Origin: Janibacter limosus
GTDB lineage: Bacteria > Actinomycetota > Actinomycetes > Actinomycetales > Dermatophilaceae
Reading direction: 5' to 3'
DNA length: 64,000 nucleotides
NCBI RefSeq assembly: GCF_004295485.1
Contig: NZ_CP036164.1
Coordinates: 2,356,001-2,420,000, forward strand
The notes under the pieces were generated by a model, which saw only the letters and a program-made list of their open reading frames with translations, did not search any database and was not told the DNA's origin. Shown piece after piece: positions 9,350-18,242 of this stretch. A program made the position numbers and the translations under genes. The first letter of the stretch is position 1, and every line of letters starts with the position of its first letter.

Positions 9350-9364
9350 CGCACCACGCCTGAC

Positions 9365-9400
9365 CGAAGGGGGGCTCGCCAACTCGGCGGGCCCCCTTCG
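9365..9400. terminator. Bidirectional hairpin terminator
   Basis: Stem CGAAGGGGG...CCCCCTTCG with an inner CTCGCC/CGGCG pairing, lying between the convergent GlsB-like and ferritin-like genes. There is no U-tract, and the 3' side ends TTCGTCA. Confidence 0.75.
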
Positions 9401-9416
9401 TCATGTCCGGACGCGG

Positions 9417-10121
9417 TCAGGCGGACAGGCCGAGCCGCCCCATCCGCAGCTGGTGGCGGTCGGTGAGCCGCTGCATCAGCTCGCCGATCTCCTCGAGGGT
9501 GGCGCCGGGACGGTCGTGGCTGAGGCCGAGCACCAGGTCGCCGAGCGCCTCGCGCTGGGCCGCGACCACCTGGCCCTGGGTGAGCGCCTCTCCCATGAGC
9601 CGTCGCCCCCACAGGGCCAGCGGACCACCGCGGCGCGGGTCGTCGCGGATCCCCGCACGGACCGCCGAGACGATCGTGTCAACGTCACGGTGGCCGGTCC
9701 CCCTCGCCTGCTCGACGACGGCCCGCGAGCGAGGGTCGATGTACTTGGCGATCTCGACGAAGAAGTCGTTGGCGATGCCGTCGCCGATGTAGGCCTTGAC
9801 CAGTCCCTCGAGCAGGTCGCGGGGTCGGGTCCGCGCGTGGTAGGCCTCGAAGGCGTCCTCGAAGGGAGCCATCGCCGCGACCGGGTCGCCACCGAGCTCG
9901 GTGATGCGATCACTCAGGTGCTCGTGGTGGTGGAACTCCTTGACCGCCATGCCGGCGAGGGCTCGCTTCAGGACCATGTCCCGGGCCAGCTCGGAGTCGG
10001 CGGCCAACCGGGTGAACCCCGAGATCGTGCCGTAGGCGACGACACCGAGGAGCTCGATGGTGCCCTCACGTTCGCGGTCGCCGAGGCTGTCGGGGGACGA
10101 AGGGAGTGCCTGCTCGCTCAT
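9417..10121 (-). CDS. Ferritin-like-fold protein (MiaE-like domain)
   Basis: A 234-residue all-helical protein of the actinobacterial ferritin-like family related to MiaE (compare Rv3210c at the equivalent position). Candidate carboxylate/His ligands are in the EFHHHEHL helix (about 65-75) and in the GDGIANDFFVEIAKYID helix. The catalytic role is unproven; a di-metal hydroxylase or a storage-type fold is possible. No Shine-Dalgarno precedes the ATG. TAGGCT (10129-10134) lies seven bases upstream, pointing to a leaderless mRNA. It is divergent from rhlE. Confidence 0.78.
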   Translation of the reverse strand: MSEQALPSSPDSLGDREREGTIELLGVVAYGTISGFTRLAADSELARDMVLKRALAGMAVKEFHHHEHLSDRITELGGDPVAAMAPFEDAFEAYHARTRPRDLLEGLVKAYIGDGIANDFFVEIAKYIDPRSRAVVEQARGTGHRDVDTIVSAVRAGIRDDPRRGGPLALWGRRLMGEALTQGQVVAAQREALGDLVLGLSHDRPGATLEEIGELMQRLTDRHQLRMGRLGLSA

Positions 10122-10338
10122 GGGTCGCAGCCTAGTGCGCGACCGCGACGTTTCGGCCGGAACGCGAGGTGGCGGGTAGCATGCACATGACCAGCGGTGC
10201 CCGGTCGGCATCCTTTACGCCCGGACGAGACGTCCGGCGCGGTCGCCCCACTCGCGGCAGACCGCATGACTGACCTCCGATCGGCCCGTGCCACCCTCGG
10301 CGCGCGCTTCGCGCCGTCCACGCTGATCGTGAGACTTC

Positions 10339-11970
10339 ATGTCCGACACCACCACACCCGAGGCGCTGTCCGCCGCCGACCGCGAAGCCGTGCAGGCGAC
10401 TCCTGACGTCCAGGGCACCGCCCCCGAGGCGGCGCAGCTGACCTTCGCGGACTTCGACGTCAACCCCGAGATCGTCGCCGCGCTGGCCGACGCCGGGATC
10501 GTCCACCCCTTCCCGATCCAGGCGATGACCCTGCCGGTCGCCCTCGGCCGCCACGACATCATCGGCCAGGCCAAGACGGGTACCGGCAAGACGCTCGGCT
10601 TCGGCATCCCGATCCTCGAGCACATCGACGTCGACTCCGACGACCCGCGTCCCCAGGCCCTGGCCGTCGCCCCGACGCGTGAGCTCGCCGGCCAGGTGGC
10701 CGCCGACCTCGAGCGCGCCGGCAAGCGTCTGGGCATCAAGGTCCTGACCGTCTACGGCGGCCGTGCCTACGAGCCGCAGATCGAGGCCCTCAAGAAGGGC
10801 GTCCACGTCGTCGTCGGCACCCCGGGTCGCCTCATCGACCTGGCCCAGCAGAAGCACCTCGACCTCTCGGCGACCAAGACCGTCGTCCTCGACGAGGCCG
10901 ACGAGATGCTCGATCTGGGCTTCCTGCCCGACGTCGAGAAGATCATGGCGATGACCTCGCCGGCCCGCCACACGATGCTCTTCTCCGCGACGATGCCCGG
11001 CGCGATCGTCGCCCTGGCCCGTCGCTACATGACGCAGCCGACCCACATCCGCGCGATGAGCGAGGACGGCGAGGCCGACAGCCACACCGTCAAGGCGACC
11101 GAGCAGTTCGTCTACCGCGCGCACGCGATGGACAAGGTCGAGATGGTCTCGCGGATCCTGCAGGCCGAGGGCCGTGGCCTGACGATCATCTTCTCCCGCA
11201 CCAAGCGCACCGCGGCCAAGGTCGCCGACGAGCTCGTCGACCGTGGCTTCGCCGCGGCGTCGCTGCACGGTGACCTCGGGCAGGGCGCCCGCGAGCAGGC
11301 GCTGCGCGCCTTCCGCAACGGCAAGGTCGACGTCCTCGTCGCGACCGACGTCGCCGCCCGCGGCATCGACGTCACCAATGTCACCCACGTCATCAACTAC
11401 CAGTGCCCCGATGATGAGAAGACCTATGTCCACCGCATCGGCCGTACCGGTCGCGCGGGCAACACGGGCATCGCCGTGACCTTCGTCGACTGGGACGACG
11501 AGACCAAGTGGGCGGTCATCAACCGTCAGCTCGACCTCGGGATCCCCTCGGCCACGGAGACCTACTCGAGCAGCCCGCACCTCTTCACCGACCTCGACAT
11601 CCCCGAGGGCACCAAGGGCCGCCTCCCCCGCACCCAGCGCACCCGTGAGGGCCTGGACGCCGAGCAGATCGAGGACCTCGGCGAGACCGGCAAGTCCAGC
11701 GGTCGTCGCCAGAGCAGCCGCGGCGGCTCCGGTGGCGGACGCGACGGCGGTCGTGGCGGACGTGACGGCGGTCGTGGCGGACGGGACGGTGGTCGCGGCA
11801 GCCGTGACGGTGGCGGTCGCGACGCCGAGCGATCTGGCAACCGCGACAGCGAGCGCAGCAGCGACCAGCCCAGCGAGGCGAAGGGGGACGGCGAGGGTCG
11901 TCCGCGTCGTCGCCGCAACCGTCGGCGCACCCACGGCGGCCAGTCCGACCAGGTCCAGGACGCTGGCTGA
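10339..11970 (+). CDS. rhlE: DEAD-box RNA helicase, RhlE type
   Basis: A 543-residue DEAD-box helicase with a complete motif set: Q motif (FPIQAMTLP), motif I AKTGTGKT (about 76-83), PTRELA, GTPGRL, DEAD (about 186-189), SATMP, IIFSRT, ATDVAARGID and HRIGRTGRAG. The C-terminal 90 residues are an RGG/GRDGG tandem repeat followed by a basic tail (RRRRNRRR), typical RNA-binding extensions. Likely roles are RNA remodelling, ribosome assembly or cold adaptation. The position matches Rv3211. The 217-base gap to the divergent ferritin-like gene leaves room for a long leader, common for helicases of this class, but I see no defined RNA element in it. Confidence 0.93.
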   Translation: MSDTTTPEALSAADREAVQATPDVQGTAPEAAQLTFADFDVNPEIVAALADAGIVHPFPIQAMTLPVALGRHDIIGQAKTGTGKTLGFGIPILEHIDVDSDDPRPQALAVAPTRELAGQVAADLERAGKRLGIKVLTVYGGRAYEPQIEALKKGVHVVVGTPGRLIDLAQQKHLDLSATKTVVLDEADEMLDLGFLPDVEKIMAMTSPARHTMLFSATMPGAIVALARRYMTQPTHIRAMSEDGEADSHTVKATEQFVYRAHAMDKVEMVSRILQAEGRGLTIIFSRTKRTAAKVADELVDRGFAAASLHGDLGQGAREQALRAFRNGKVDVLVATDVAARGIDVTNVTHVINYQCPDDEKTYVHRIGRTGRAGNTGIAVTFVDWDDETKWAVINRQLDLGIPSATETYSSSPHLFTDLDIPEGTKGRLPRTQRTREGLDAEQIEDLGETGKSSGRRQSSRGGSGGGRDGGRGGRDGGRGGRDGGRGSRDGGGRDAERSGNRDSERSSDQPSEAKGDGEGRPRRRRNRRRTHGGQSDQVQDAG

Positions 11971-11987
11971 GGCTCGACCTCACCCGT

Positions 11988-12027
11988 ACGACGAAGCGCC
12001 CCACCGCATGGTGGGGCGCTTCGTCGT
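11988..12027. terminator. Perfect 18-bp stem terminator
   Basis: ACGACGAAGCGCCCCACC pairs exactly with its complement across a GCAT loop, between the convergent rhlE and parA-like genes. It should terminate both. Confidence 0.85.
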
Positions 12028-12044
12028 GTAGTGGGCGAGCCCGG

Positions 12045-12818
12045 TCAGATGACGGCGAGGATGGCCTCGGTGACCTCGCGATAGGCAGCGGCACCCTTGC
12101 TGGAGCCGGCCGTGTCGAGGATCGAGCGGCCGGCGGCGGGTGCCTCGGCGAAGCGCACGGTCCGCGGGATCGGCGGTGAGAGCACGGGCAGCTTGTAGCG
12201 CGTGCCGAGGTCGTCGAGGACCTCGCGGGCGTGGTTGGAGCGCCCGTCGTACATCGTCGGGAGGATGCCGATGGTCTTCAGCTTCTTGTTGAGCAGCTTC
12301 TTGACGTCCTTGACGGTGTCGAGCAGCTGGCCCACACCACGGTGACTGAGCATCTCTGCCTGCATCGGGATGATCAGGCCGGTCGCGGCGGTCAGCGCCG
12401 AGAGGGTCAGGACCCCGAGGCTCGGGCTGCAGTCGAGGAGGATGACGTCGTAGTCGCCGCGGACCTCCTCGAGGACCGACTGGAGGACGAACTCGCGCCC
12501 GGGACGGGTCAGCAGCTGGGCCTCGGAGCCGGCGAGCTCGATGGTCGCGGGCAGCAGGTCGATGCCGCCACCCATCTGCAGGATCGCGTCGGCGACCTCG
12601 GCCTGGCCCAGGACGACCTCGTTGACGGACAGCTCGACGGCGTCGGGGTCGACCCCGAGGCTGAAGGTCAGGCTGGCCTGCGGGTCGAGGTCGACGAGCA
12701 GGACACGACGTCCGAGCTCGGCCATCGCAGCACCGATCGACGCGACCGACGTCGTCTTGGCGACGCCGCCCTTCTGGTTGGCGACAGCGATGATGGCTGC
12801 CTTCTTCGCCCGAGCCAC
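12045..12818 (-). CDS. ParA/MinD-like ATPase (Rv3213c type)
   Basis: A 257-residue deviant-Walker ATPase: NQKGGVAKTT (about 14-23), the LVDLDPQASLT motif and LLDCSPSLGVL. GTG at 12818 is preceded by GAAAGG. There is no adjacent parB gene and no parS-like sequence nearby, so this is probably an orphan ParA (Soj-like) rather than the chromosome-partition ParA. It sits at the same position relative to rhlE as Rv3213c in M. tuberculosis. Its cargo or partner is unknown. Confidence 0.9.
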   Translation of the reverse strand: MARAKKAAIIAVANQKGGVAKTTSVASIGAAMAELGRRVLLVDLDPQASLTFSLGVDPDAVELSVNEVVLGQAEVADAILQMGGGIDLLPATIELAGSEAQLLTRPGREFVLQSVLEEVRGDYDVILLDCSPSLGVLTLSALTAATGLIIPMQAEMLSHRGVGQLLDTVKDVKKLLNKKLKTIGILPTMYDGRSNHAREVLDDLGTRYKLPVLSPPIPRTVRFAEAPAAGRSILDTAGSSKGAAAYREVTEAILAVI

Positions 12819-12926
12819 GTTGTGACGCCTTTCGATGGGAGCCGATGCAGGCTCATCCTCGCAGGTCGGCCGCTCGGGGCCGTCGCGCCACCCCGCAGCG
12901 GCGTCCCGGCAGGTCCCGCACACGGA

Positions 12927-14237
12927 TCAGACCGCCGTGACTGCGCCGATGCGCCCCTCCCTGAAGGCCTCGACGAAGAGGGCATGGTCGGTGCGCACCC
13001 GCTGCGCGTAGTCGATGCCGAAGTCCACGAGATCCCGGACGAACTCGTCCTCGCGCCCCTCGATCACCCGGGCGATGGCCTCCTCGGTCTGGAAGTCGAC
13101 GACCGTCTGGTCGCTGTCCGCGTCCGAGACGCAGTGGATCTTTGCCGTGGCGCGCCCGAGGTCAGCGACGACCGGCCTCATCTCCGACGGCTCGTGGAGG
13201 CCGCCCCAGGAGAGGTCGAGCTCGTAGGGAGACACCTCGTCGACGACGAAGCCGACGCCACGCACGGTCGTGAACCCGAGAAGGGGGTCGGCGTGCACCT
13301 GGAGCGCCCGTTGGCTGACCACCGTCCGCTCGCCCTCGTGGGCGAAGAGGTCCCGCATCCGGGGCACGTCGACCACATCGGCCAGGGCCGGGTGGTTCGC
13401 CTGCTTCATCGTCAGCACGATGTCGTTCTCGTTCGCCTCGTTGAACCCCTCGATCAGCACGCTGTACGCGGGCAGGCCCGCGCTGCCGATGCCGAAGCCG
13501 GAGCGCCCGACGACGTCCTTGACGGCGTAGAAGGTCTCGCGATCCACCCGCTTGGCCTCGGGGATGGTGCCGAGGTAGTCGACGAAGGCCGCAAGGACCA
13601 GCTCTCGCTCGTCCGTCTCGAGACGTCGCACCCCCGGCCCGTCCGCGAACCGCCGTCCGGACTCGCTCACCTCGGTCATGGAGTCGAGCATCGCGGCGCG
13701 GCTGTTGCGGCGGGCGCGCTGCAGGGTGGCGTGGATGGCTCCCTCGGTGTTGCCCAGGCGCAGGGCGAACTCGGAGTCGTCACTCCCTTCGACGAACTGG
13801 TGGACCCGATCGATGTAGCTGCGCAGGTAGGTCGTGGCCAGGTCCCGCACGGCCTCCTCGGGCAGCGCCTTGCGCCAGCCCATGAGGGCCAGCCCGGCGA
13901 CGAAGCGCTTCAGGTCCCAGGTGAAGGGGCCGACATAGGCCTCGTCGAAGTCGTTGACGTCGAAGACGAGCTCACCGTGCGAGTTGATGTACGTCCCGAA
14001 GTTCTCGACGTGGAGGTCGCCGTGGATCCACACCCGCCCGGTCCGCTCATCCGCCCAGGGCTGCTCGATGGCGGCCATGTCACGGTGGAAGAGGCAGGCT
14101 GTCCCTCGGTAGAAGGCGAAGGGGTGGTCCGCCATCTTGCGGAACTTCACCCGGAAGGCGGCGGGAGACTCCTGCATGAGGTCGGCGAAGGCTGCCTCGA
14201 GCGTGTCGATGACGAACTGCTGACGATCCTGGTCCAT
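12927..14237 (-). CDS. DUF2252 protein (kinase-like fold)
   Basis: A 436-residue DUF2252 protein. The kinase-like signature is intact: IHGDLHVENFGTY (about 127-139) gives the HGDxxxxN catalytic loop, and FDVNDFDEAYVGPF gives the metal-binding DxD equivalent. An N-terminal FYRGTACLFHRDM segment is typical of the family. Substrate unknown. TAGCGT (14244-14249) lies six bases before the ATG and no Shine-Dalgarno is present, suggesting leaderless expression. It is separated from the ParA-like gene by 108 bases and runs in the same direction. Confidence 0.85.
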   Translation of the reverse strand: MDQDRQQFVIDTLEAAFADLMQESPAAFRVKFRKMADHPFAFYRGTACLFHRDMAAIEQPWADERTGRVWIHGDLHVENFGTYINSHGELVFDVNDFDEAYVGPFTWDLKRFVAGLALMGWRKALPEEAVRDLATTYLRSYIDRVHQFVEGSDDSEFALRLGNTEGAIHATLQRARRNSRAAMLDSMTEVSESGRRFADGPGVRRLETDERELVLAAFVDYLGTIPEAKRVDRETFYAVKDVVGRSGFGIGSAGLPAYSVLIEGFNEANENDIVLTMKQANHPALADVVDVPRMRDLFAHEGERTVVSQRALQVHADPLLGFTTVRGVGFVVDEVSPYELDLSWGGLHEPSEMRPVVADLGRATAKIHCVSDADSDQTVVDFQTEEAIARVIEGREDEFVRDLVDFGIDYAQRVRTDHALFVEAFREGRIGAVTAV

Positions 14238-14277
14238 CGCTCGACGCTATGCCTCGCGCCTGTGGATCCTCTGACCG

Positions 14278-15126
14278 TCAGTGCAGGACGGGGATGGTCC
14301 CCGAGGATGCCGCGACGATCCGCTCCAGGGACTCGGGGGACGTGGTGTTCTCTCCCAGCCGGTTGTCCTTGCCGTCACCGTGGAAGTCGCTGCTCCCCGT
14401 GACGACGAGGTCGTGCTCGGCAGCCAGGCGCCGGGCGAAGATCCGGCCGTCGTCGTCGTGGTCGCGGTGGTCGGCCTCGATGCCGACGAGCCCGGCGTCG
14501 ACGAGGGTCGCCACGTCATCGGCCCCGAGGGAGCGCTGCCGCTGGGTGGCGAAGGGGTGCGCGACGACGGGGACGCCGCCGGCCGCACGGACCAGCCGGA
14601 CCGCCTCGGCGGTGTCGATCGCGTAGTGCGGCTCGTAGTAGGCCGAGCCGTTGTGCAGCCAGCGGGCGAAGACCTCGTTGCGGTCGGTCGCGATGCCGTT
14701 GGCCACGAGGGCATCGGCGAGGTGCGGCCGGCCGAGCGAGGTCTCGCCGTCGGCCACCTGGGCCAGGACGTCCTCCCACGTGACCGCGACCCCGTCGGCG
14801 GCCATGTGCTCGACGATGCGCTGCAACCGTGGCACCCGGTCCTCACGCATCCGACGCATCTCCTCGCCCAGGGTCACGTCGGCCGGGTCGAAGAGATAGG
14901 CCAGGAGGTGCACCGTCCGTCCGCGGTGCCGGGTCGACAGCTCGGCACCGCGCACGAGCTCCACCCCGTGGCGCTGCGCGGCCTCAGCCGCCTCGTCCCA
15001 CCCCACGGTGGTGTCGTGGTCGGTGATGGCCAGTGTCGTCAGGCCCGCCTCGGCCGCCTGGGCGAGCAGGTCGGCGGGCGCATCAGTGCCGTCGCTGCGG
15101 GAGGAGTGGGTGTGCAGGTCGATCAC
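14278..15126 (-). CDS. PHP-domain metal-dependent phosphoesterase
   Basis: A 282-residue PHP protein with the metal-site motifs in order: DLHTHSSRSDG (3-13), ITDHDT (about 36-41), RGAELST, VVAHPF and TGSSDFHG. Such stand-alone PHP proteins hydrolyse phosphoesters (histidinol-phosphate-like or nucleotide 3',5'-bisphosphates); the exact substrate cannot be read here. I chose GTG at 15126 (MIDLHTH): TAGTGT at 15134-15139 lies seven bases upstream, and homologues start at this point. GTG at 15135 is the alternative. Confidence 0.86.
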   Translation of the reverse strand: MIDLHTHSSRSDGTDAPADLLAQAAEAGLTTLAITDHDTTVGWDEAAEAAQRHGVELVRGAELSTRHRGRTVHLLAYLFDPADVTLGEEMRRMREDRVPRLQRIVEHMAADGVAVTWEDVLAQVADGETSLGRPHLADALVANGIATDRNEVFARWLHNGSAYYEPHYAIDTAEAVRLVRAAGGVPVVAHPFATQRQRSLGADDVATLVDAGLVGIEADHRDHDDDGRIFARRLAAEHDLVVTGSSDFHGDGKDNRLGENTTSPESLERIVAASSGTIPVLH

Positions 15127-15155
15127 CTCGACCACACTAGCCCGCCGCGAGGAGG

Positions 15156-15938
15156 TCAGCTCAGACCCGGCCAGCGCGGCGCGCGCTTCTCGGCGAAGGC
15201 CCGCACGCCCTCGGCCCGATCGGCGCTGAAGGCCGTGTCGTGCCAGCGGGCGTCCTCGATGTCCAGGCCCTCGTCGACCGTGACGTCCAACCCCGCGCGC
15301 ATGGCCGCCTTGGCGTTGCGGACACCGACCGGTGAGTGCTGGGCGATCCTCGCGGCCATGGCGAGGGCCTCCCCCTTCGCGTCGTCGACGAACCGGTCGA
15401 CGAGACCCAGGCGAGCGCCCTCCTCGCCGCCGATCCGCCGCGCGGTGAAGATCAGGTCGGCGGCCCGCGACCAGCCGATCCGACGGGTGAGCAGCTGGGT
15501 CCCCCCGCCCCCGGGGATGACCCCGACGGAGACCTCCGGCAGCGCGAAGCCGGCCCGGGGGCCCGCGACGATCAGGTCGCACGCGAGCGCGATCTCGCAC
15601 CCGCCTCCGAGGGCATGTCCGTCGACCGCCGCGATCGTCGGCACCGGCAGGTCGTACAGCGCCCGGTAGGCCAGCCGGTTGCCCGGGCGCTGGGCCCGCA
15701 GGTCGTCGTCGCTGAACCCGTTGCGCTCCTTCAGGTCCGCCCCGACGCAGAAGGCCTTGGCGTGGCTCGAGGTCACGACGACCGCACGCACCGACGTGTC
15801 GGCGCGCAGCTCGTCCCCCGCCGCGACGAGGGCCTGCGCCATCGCCGTGGAGACGGCATTCATCGCCTCGGGTCGGTCGAGGACGACCTCGGCGACGCCA
15901 CCGTCGTGACGCTCGATGCGGACGAGGGACTTGGTCAT
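15156..15938 (-). CDS. Enoyl-CoA hydratase/isomerase of the box cluster
   Basis: A 260-residue crotonase. The oxyanion-hole segments are AFCVGADLKE (about 67-76) and ALGGGCEIALACD (about 110-122). The catalytic-Glu region is FALPEVSVGVIPGGGGTQ. Last gene of the nine-gene leftward operon that begins with boxC. In the pathway it would hydrate 2,3-dehydroadipyl-CoA (or isomerise the 3,4 form) to give 3-hydroxyadipyl-CoA. A Shine-Dalgarno (GAAAGG) sits upstream of the ATG, 17 bases after the thiolase stop. Confidence 0.85.
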   Translation of the reverse strand: MTKSLVRIERHDGGVAEVVLDRPEAMNAVSTAMAQALVAAGDELRADTSVRAVVVTSSHAKAFCVGADLKERNGFSDDDLRAQRPGNRLAYRALYDLPVPTIAAVDGHALGGGCEIALACDLIVAGPRAGFALPEVSVGVIPGGGGTQLLTRRIGWSRAADLIFTARRIGGEEGARLGLVDRFVDDAKGEALAMAARIAQHSPVGVRNAKAAMRAGLDVTVDEGLDIEDARWHDTAFSADRAEGVRAFAEKRAPRWPGLS

Positions 15939-15955
15939 GGTGCAGGCCTTTCGCG

Positions 15956-17164
15956 TCAGGGGCGGGCGAGCAGTGCGGCGATGCCCTGGCCCACGCCGAT
16001 GCACATCGTGGCGATCGCGTGGTCCAGGTCGTCGTCGGCCATCGAGATGGCTGCCGAGAGGGCGATCCGGGCGCCGCTCATGCCGAGCGGGTGGCCGAGC
16101 GCGATCGCGCCCCCGTGCGGGTTGACCCGCGGGTCGTCGTCGGCGATGCCGAGCTCGCGCAGCACCGCCAGCCCCTGCGAGGCGAAGGCCTCGTTGAGCT
16201 CGATGACCCCGACCGCGTCGAGCTGCACGCCGGTGCGCTGGAGCAGGCGCTGGACCGCAGGTGCTGGTCCCATGCCCATCACGCGCGGCTCGACGCCGAC
16301 AGCCGTCACGGCGTCGACCCGGGCGATCGGCGTCAGCCCGTGGCGCTCGACGGCTTCCTCCGAGGCGACGAGCAGGGCGGCGGCCCCGTCGTTGACGCCC
16401 GAGGCATTGCCTGCCGTGACCGAGCCGCCCTCGAAGATCGGGCGCAGGCCGGCGAGCGCCTCGACCGACGTCGAGCGCGGGTGCTCGTCGGTGTCGACGA
16501 GCACCGGGTCGGCCTTGCGTCGCCGCACGCTCACCGGGACAATCTCGCGCGCCAGCCGCCCGGAGGCGATGGCCGCGGCCGCGCGCTCCTGCGAGCGGAG
16601 CGCGAAGGCGTCCTGGTCCTCGCGCGAGACGTCGTGGTCCACCGCGACGTTTTCGGCAGTGCGCGGCATCGGGTCGGTGCCGTACATGCGCTCCATCTGC
16701 GGGTTGACGAAGCGCCAGCCGATCGTCGTGTCCTCGAGCGTCATCCCGCGACTGAAGGCACTGTCGGCCTTGGGCAGGACGAAGGGAGCGCGGCTCATGC
16801 TCTCCGCTCCCCCAGCGATCATGAGGTCGGCGTCACCGGCGACGATCGCGCGGGCCGCGTAGCCCACGGCGTCGAGCCCGGAGCCGCAGAGCCGGTTGAT
16901 CGTCGTGCCGGGCACCGAGACCGGCAGCCCGGCGAGCAGGGCCGCCATCCGCGCGATGTTGCGGTTGTCCTCGCCGGCCTGGTTGGCATTGCCGAGCACG
17001 ACGTCGTCGACGAGCGCCGGGTCGAGCCCGTCGTGGCGCCCCATCAGCTCACGGATGACGTGGGCGGCCAGGTCGTCGGGGCGCACGCTGGAGAGCGCGC
17101 CGCCGTAGCGACCGATGGGCGTGCGGACGCCGTCGACGATGTAGGCCCGACGGGCCTCGCTCAC
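15956..17164 (-). CDS. 3-oxoadipyl-CoA-type thiolase
   Basis: A 402-residue acetyl-CoA acyltransferase. The nucleophilic Cys is in NRLCGSGLDAVG (about 88-99), the His in NPHGGAIALGHPLG and the second Cys in TMCIGVGQG. The RTPIGRYGGALS start and the motif spacing resemble PcaF/PaaJ. Its role here is thiolysis of 3-oxoadipyl-CoA to succinyl-CoA and acetyl-CoA, the final step of the box route. GTG at 17164 overlaps the upstream DUF6158 stop by four bases, so translation is probably coupled. Confidence 0.88.
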   Translation of the reverse strand: MSEARRAYIVDGVRTPIGRYGGALSSVRPDDLAAHVIRELMGRHDGLDPALVDDVVLGNANQAGEDNRNIARMAALLAGLPVSVPGTTINRLCGSGLDAVGYAARAIVAGDADLMIAGGAESMSRAPFVLPKADSAFSRGMTLEDTTIGWRFVNPQMERMYGTDPMPRTAENVAVDHDVSREDQDAFALRSQERAAAAIASGRLAREIVPVSVRRRKADPVLVDTDEHPRSTSVEALAGLRPIFEGGSVTAGNASGVNDGAAALLVASEEAVERHGLTPIARVDAVTAVGVEPRVMGMGPAPAVQRLLQRTGVQLDAVGVIELNEAFASQGLAVLRELGIADDDPRVNPHGGAIALGHPLGMSGARIALSAAISMADDDLDHAIATMCIGVGQGIAALLARP

Positions 17165-17697
17165 TGGTCGCCCGCCAGCCGCGCCCGGCCGGCGTCGGTG
17201 AGGACGCGGTCGGTGCCCTCGGTGGCGACGAGCTGCGGGTCCGACTTGTAGAGGTCGGCGCGCACGGCGGGGTCGAGGCCGACCTCGCGCGCGGCCTGGT
17301 GGGCCTCGAGCTTGTTGAGCCGCCCACCGTTGTCGGCCATCCGCTGGAGGAAGGCGCGCACCGGGTCGCCGGCAGCCGCCGCGGACGGGGTCTGCGGGTC
17401 GGGCAGCTCGACGAGCGCCTCGAGCTGGGCGATGACCGCACGGACGGTCTCGCGCCACGAGGCGGCGGTCTGGGCGATGTCGGTGGCGGCGCCGCCGCTG
17501 CCCTGCCAGGTGCGCTTGGGGTAGCGGTGGACGTACTCGCGCTCGAGCTCGAGCATGCGAGCGGTGTGGTGGGCGAACTGCTCGGCGCTGCCGTGCAGGA
17601 AGACCCAGTTGCGGGTCTCGTGGGCTCGCTTGCCCTGCGACTCGAGCTCCTCGTCGCTCAGCTCGGATGCGGGGACACCCTGGGTGGCGTCGTTCAT
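17161..17697 (-). CDS. DUF6158-like protein in the box operon
   Basis: A 178-residue protein of unknown function. Residues 7-60 (GVPASELSDEELESQGKRAH, FLHGSAEQFAHHTARMLELE) look like the small actinobacterial DUF6158 family. The last 65 residues (DPVRAFLQRMADNGGRLNKL onward) form a helical, winged-helix-like extension ending in a TEGTDRVLTDAGRARL segment. No catalytic motif or membrane segment is seen. It is embedded between the gamma-carbonic-anhydrase-like and thiolase genes and overlaps the thiolase start, so it is expressed with the degradation genes. Stabilisation of an enzyme complex is a guess only. AAGGGA precedes the ATG at 17697. Confidence 0.6.
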   Translation of the reverse strand: MNDATQGVPASELSDEELESQGKRAHETRNWVFLHGSAEQFAHHTARMLELEREYVHRYPKRTWQGSGGAATDIAQTAASWRETVRAVIAQLEALVELPDPQTPSAAAAGDPVRAFLQRMADNGGRLNKLEAHQAAREVGLDPAVRADLYKSDPQLVATEGTDRVLTDAGRARLAGDQ

Positions 17698-17719
17698 GAT
17701 CTTTCCCTTCATCGGTGCG

Positions 17720-18241
17720 TCAGTCGAGCCGACGCAGCTGGTCGCGATAGCGGGTGGAGTTGTGGAGGTACTCGCCGACGCCGAAGCGGATCCAGTCCGC
17801 GGCCTCGGGTGGGGCGGGGCGCACCTTGGCGGGGACACCGACGGCCATCGAGGACTCGGGGATCGTGGCGTGCTCGGTGACCACGGCCCCGGCCCCGATC
17901 ACCGACCGCGCGCCGATGGTGGCGAAGTTGAGGACGACCGACCCGGAGCCGATCAGGCAGCCGTCGCCGATCGTGCAGCCCTCGAGATGGACGTTGTGCC
18001 CGACGACGCAGTCGGCGCCGACGGCGGTCGGCTGCTCCTCGATGCAGTGGACGATCGTGCCGTCCTGCACCGAGCTGCGGTCGCCGACGATGATCCGCCC
18101 GAAGTCGGCGCGCAGCACCGCGGTCGGCCACACCGACGCCTCCTCGCCGAGCGTGACCGCGCCGATCACGACCGCGTCCGGGTGGACGTAGGCGGAGTCC
18201 GGGATGACCGGGACCAGGTCGCCGAGTGCGTAGATCGCCAT
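17720..18241 (-). CDS. Gamma-carbonic-anhydrase-fold protein, PaaY-like
   Basis: A 173-residue left-handed beta-helix protein with hexapeptide repeats (VIGAVTLGEEASVWPTAVLR, IIVGDRSSVQDGTIVHC). Candidate metal-ligand histidines are in VHC, GHNVH and HLEGC. PaaY-type members act as thioesterases that clear dead-end CoA thioesters in phenylacetate degradation. A similar housekeeping role for epoxide- or oxepin-type benzoyl-CoA by-products is likely here but inferred. It starts one base after the amidohydrolase stop, fully within the operon. Confidence 0.75.
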   Translation of the reverse strand: MAIYALGDLVPVIPDSAYVHPDAVVIGAVTLGEEASVWPTAVLRADFGRIIVGDRSSVQDGTIVHCIEEQPTAVGADCVVGHNVHLEGCTIGDGCLIGSGSVVLNFATIGARSVIGAGAVVTEHATIPESSMAVGVPAKVRPAPPEAADWIRFGVGEYLHNSTRYRDQLRRLD

Positions 18242-18242
18242 G

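Noticed and set aside
10132..11934. 600-codon minus-strand frame opposite rhlE
   Set aside because: Low-complexity translation with no domain; the plus strand has every DEAD-box motif.
12231..14402. 723-codon plus-strand frame opposite the ParA-like and DUF2252 genes
   Set aside because: It spans two real minus-strand genes and their gap, and shows no recognisable protein features.
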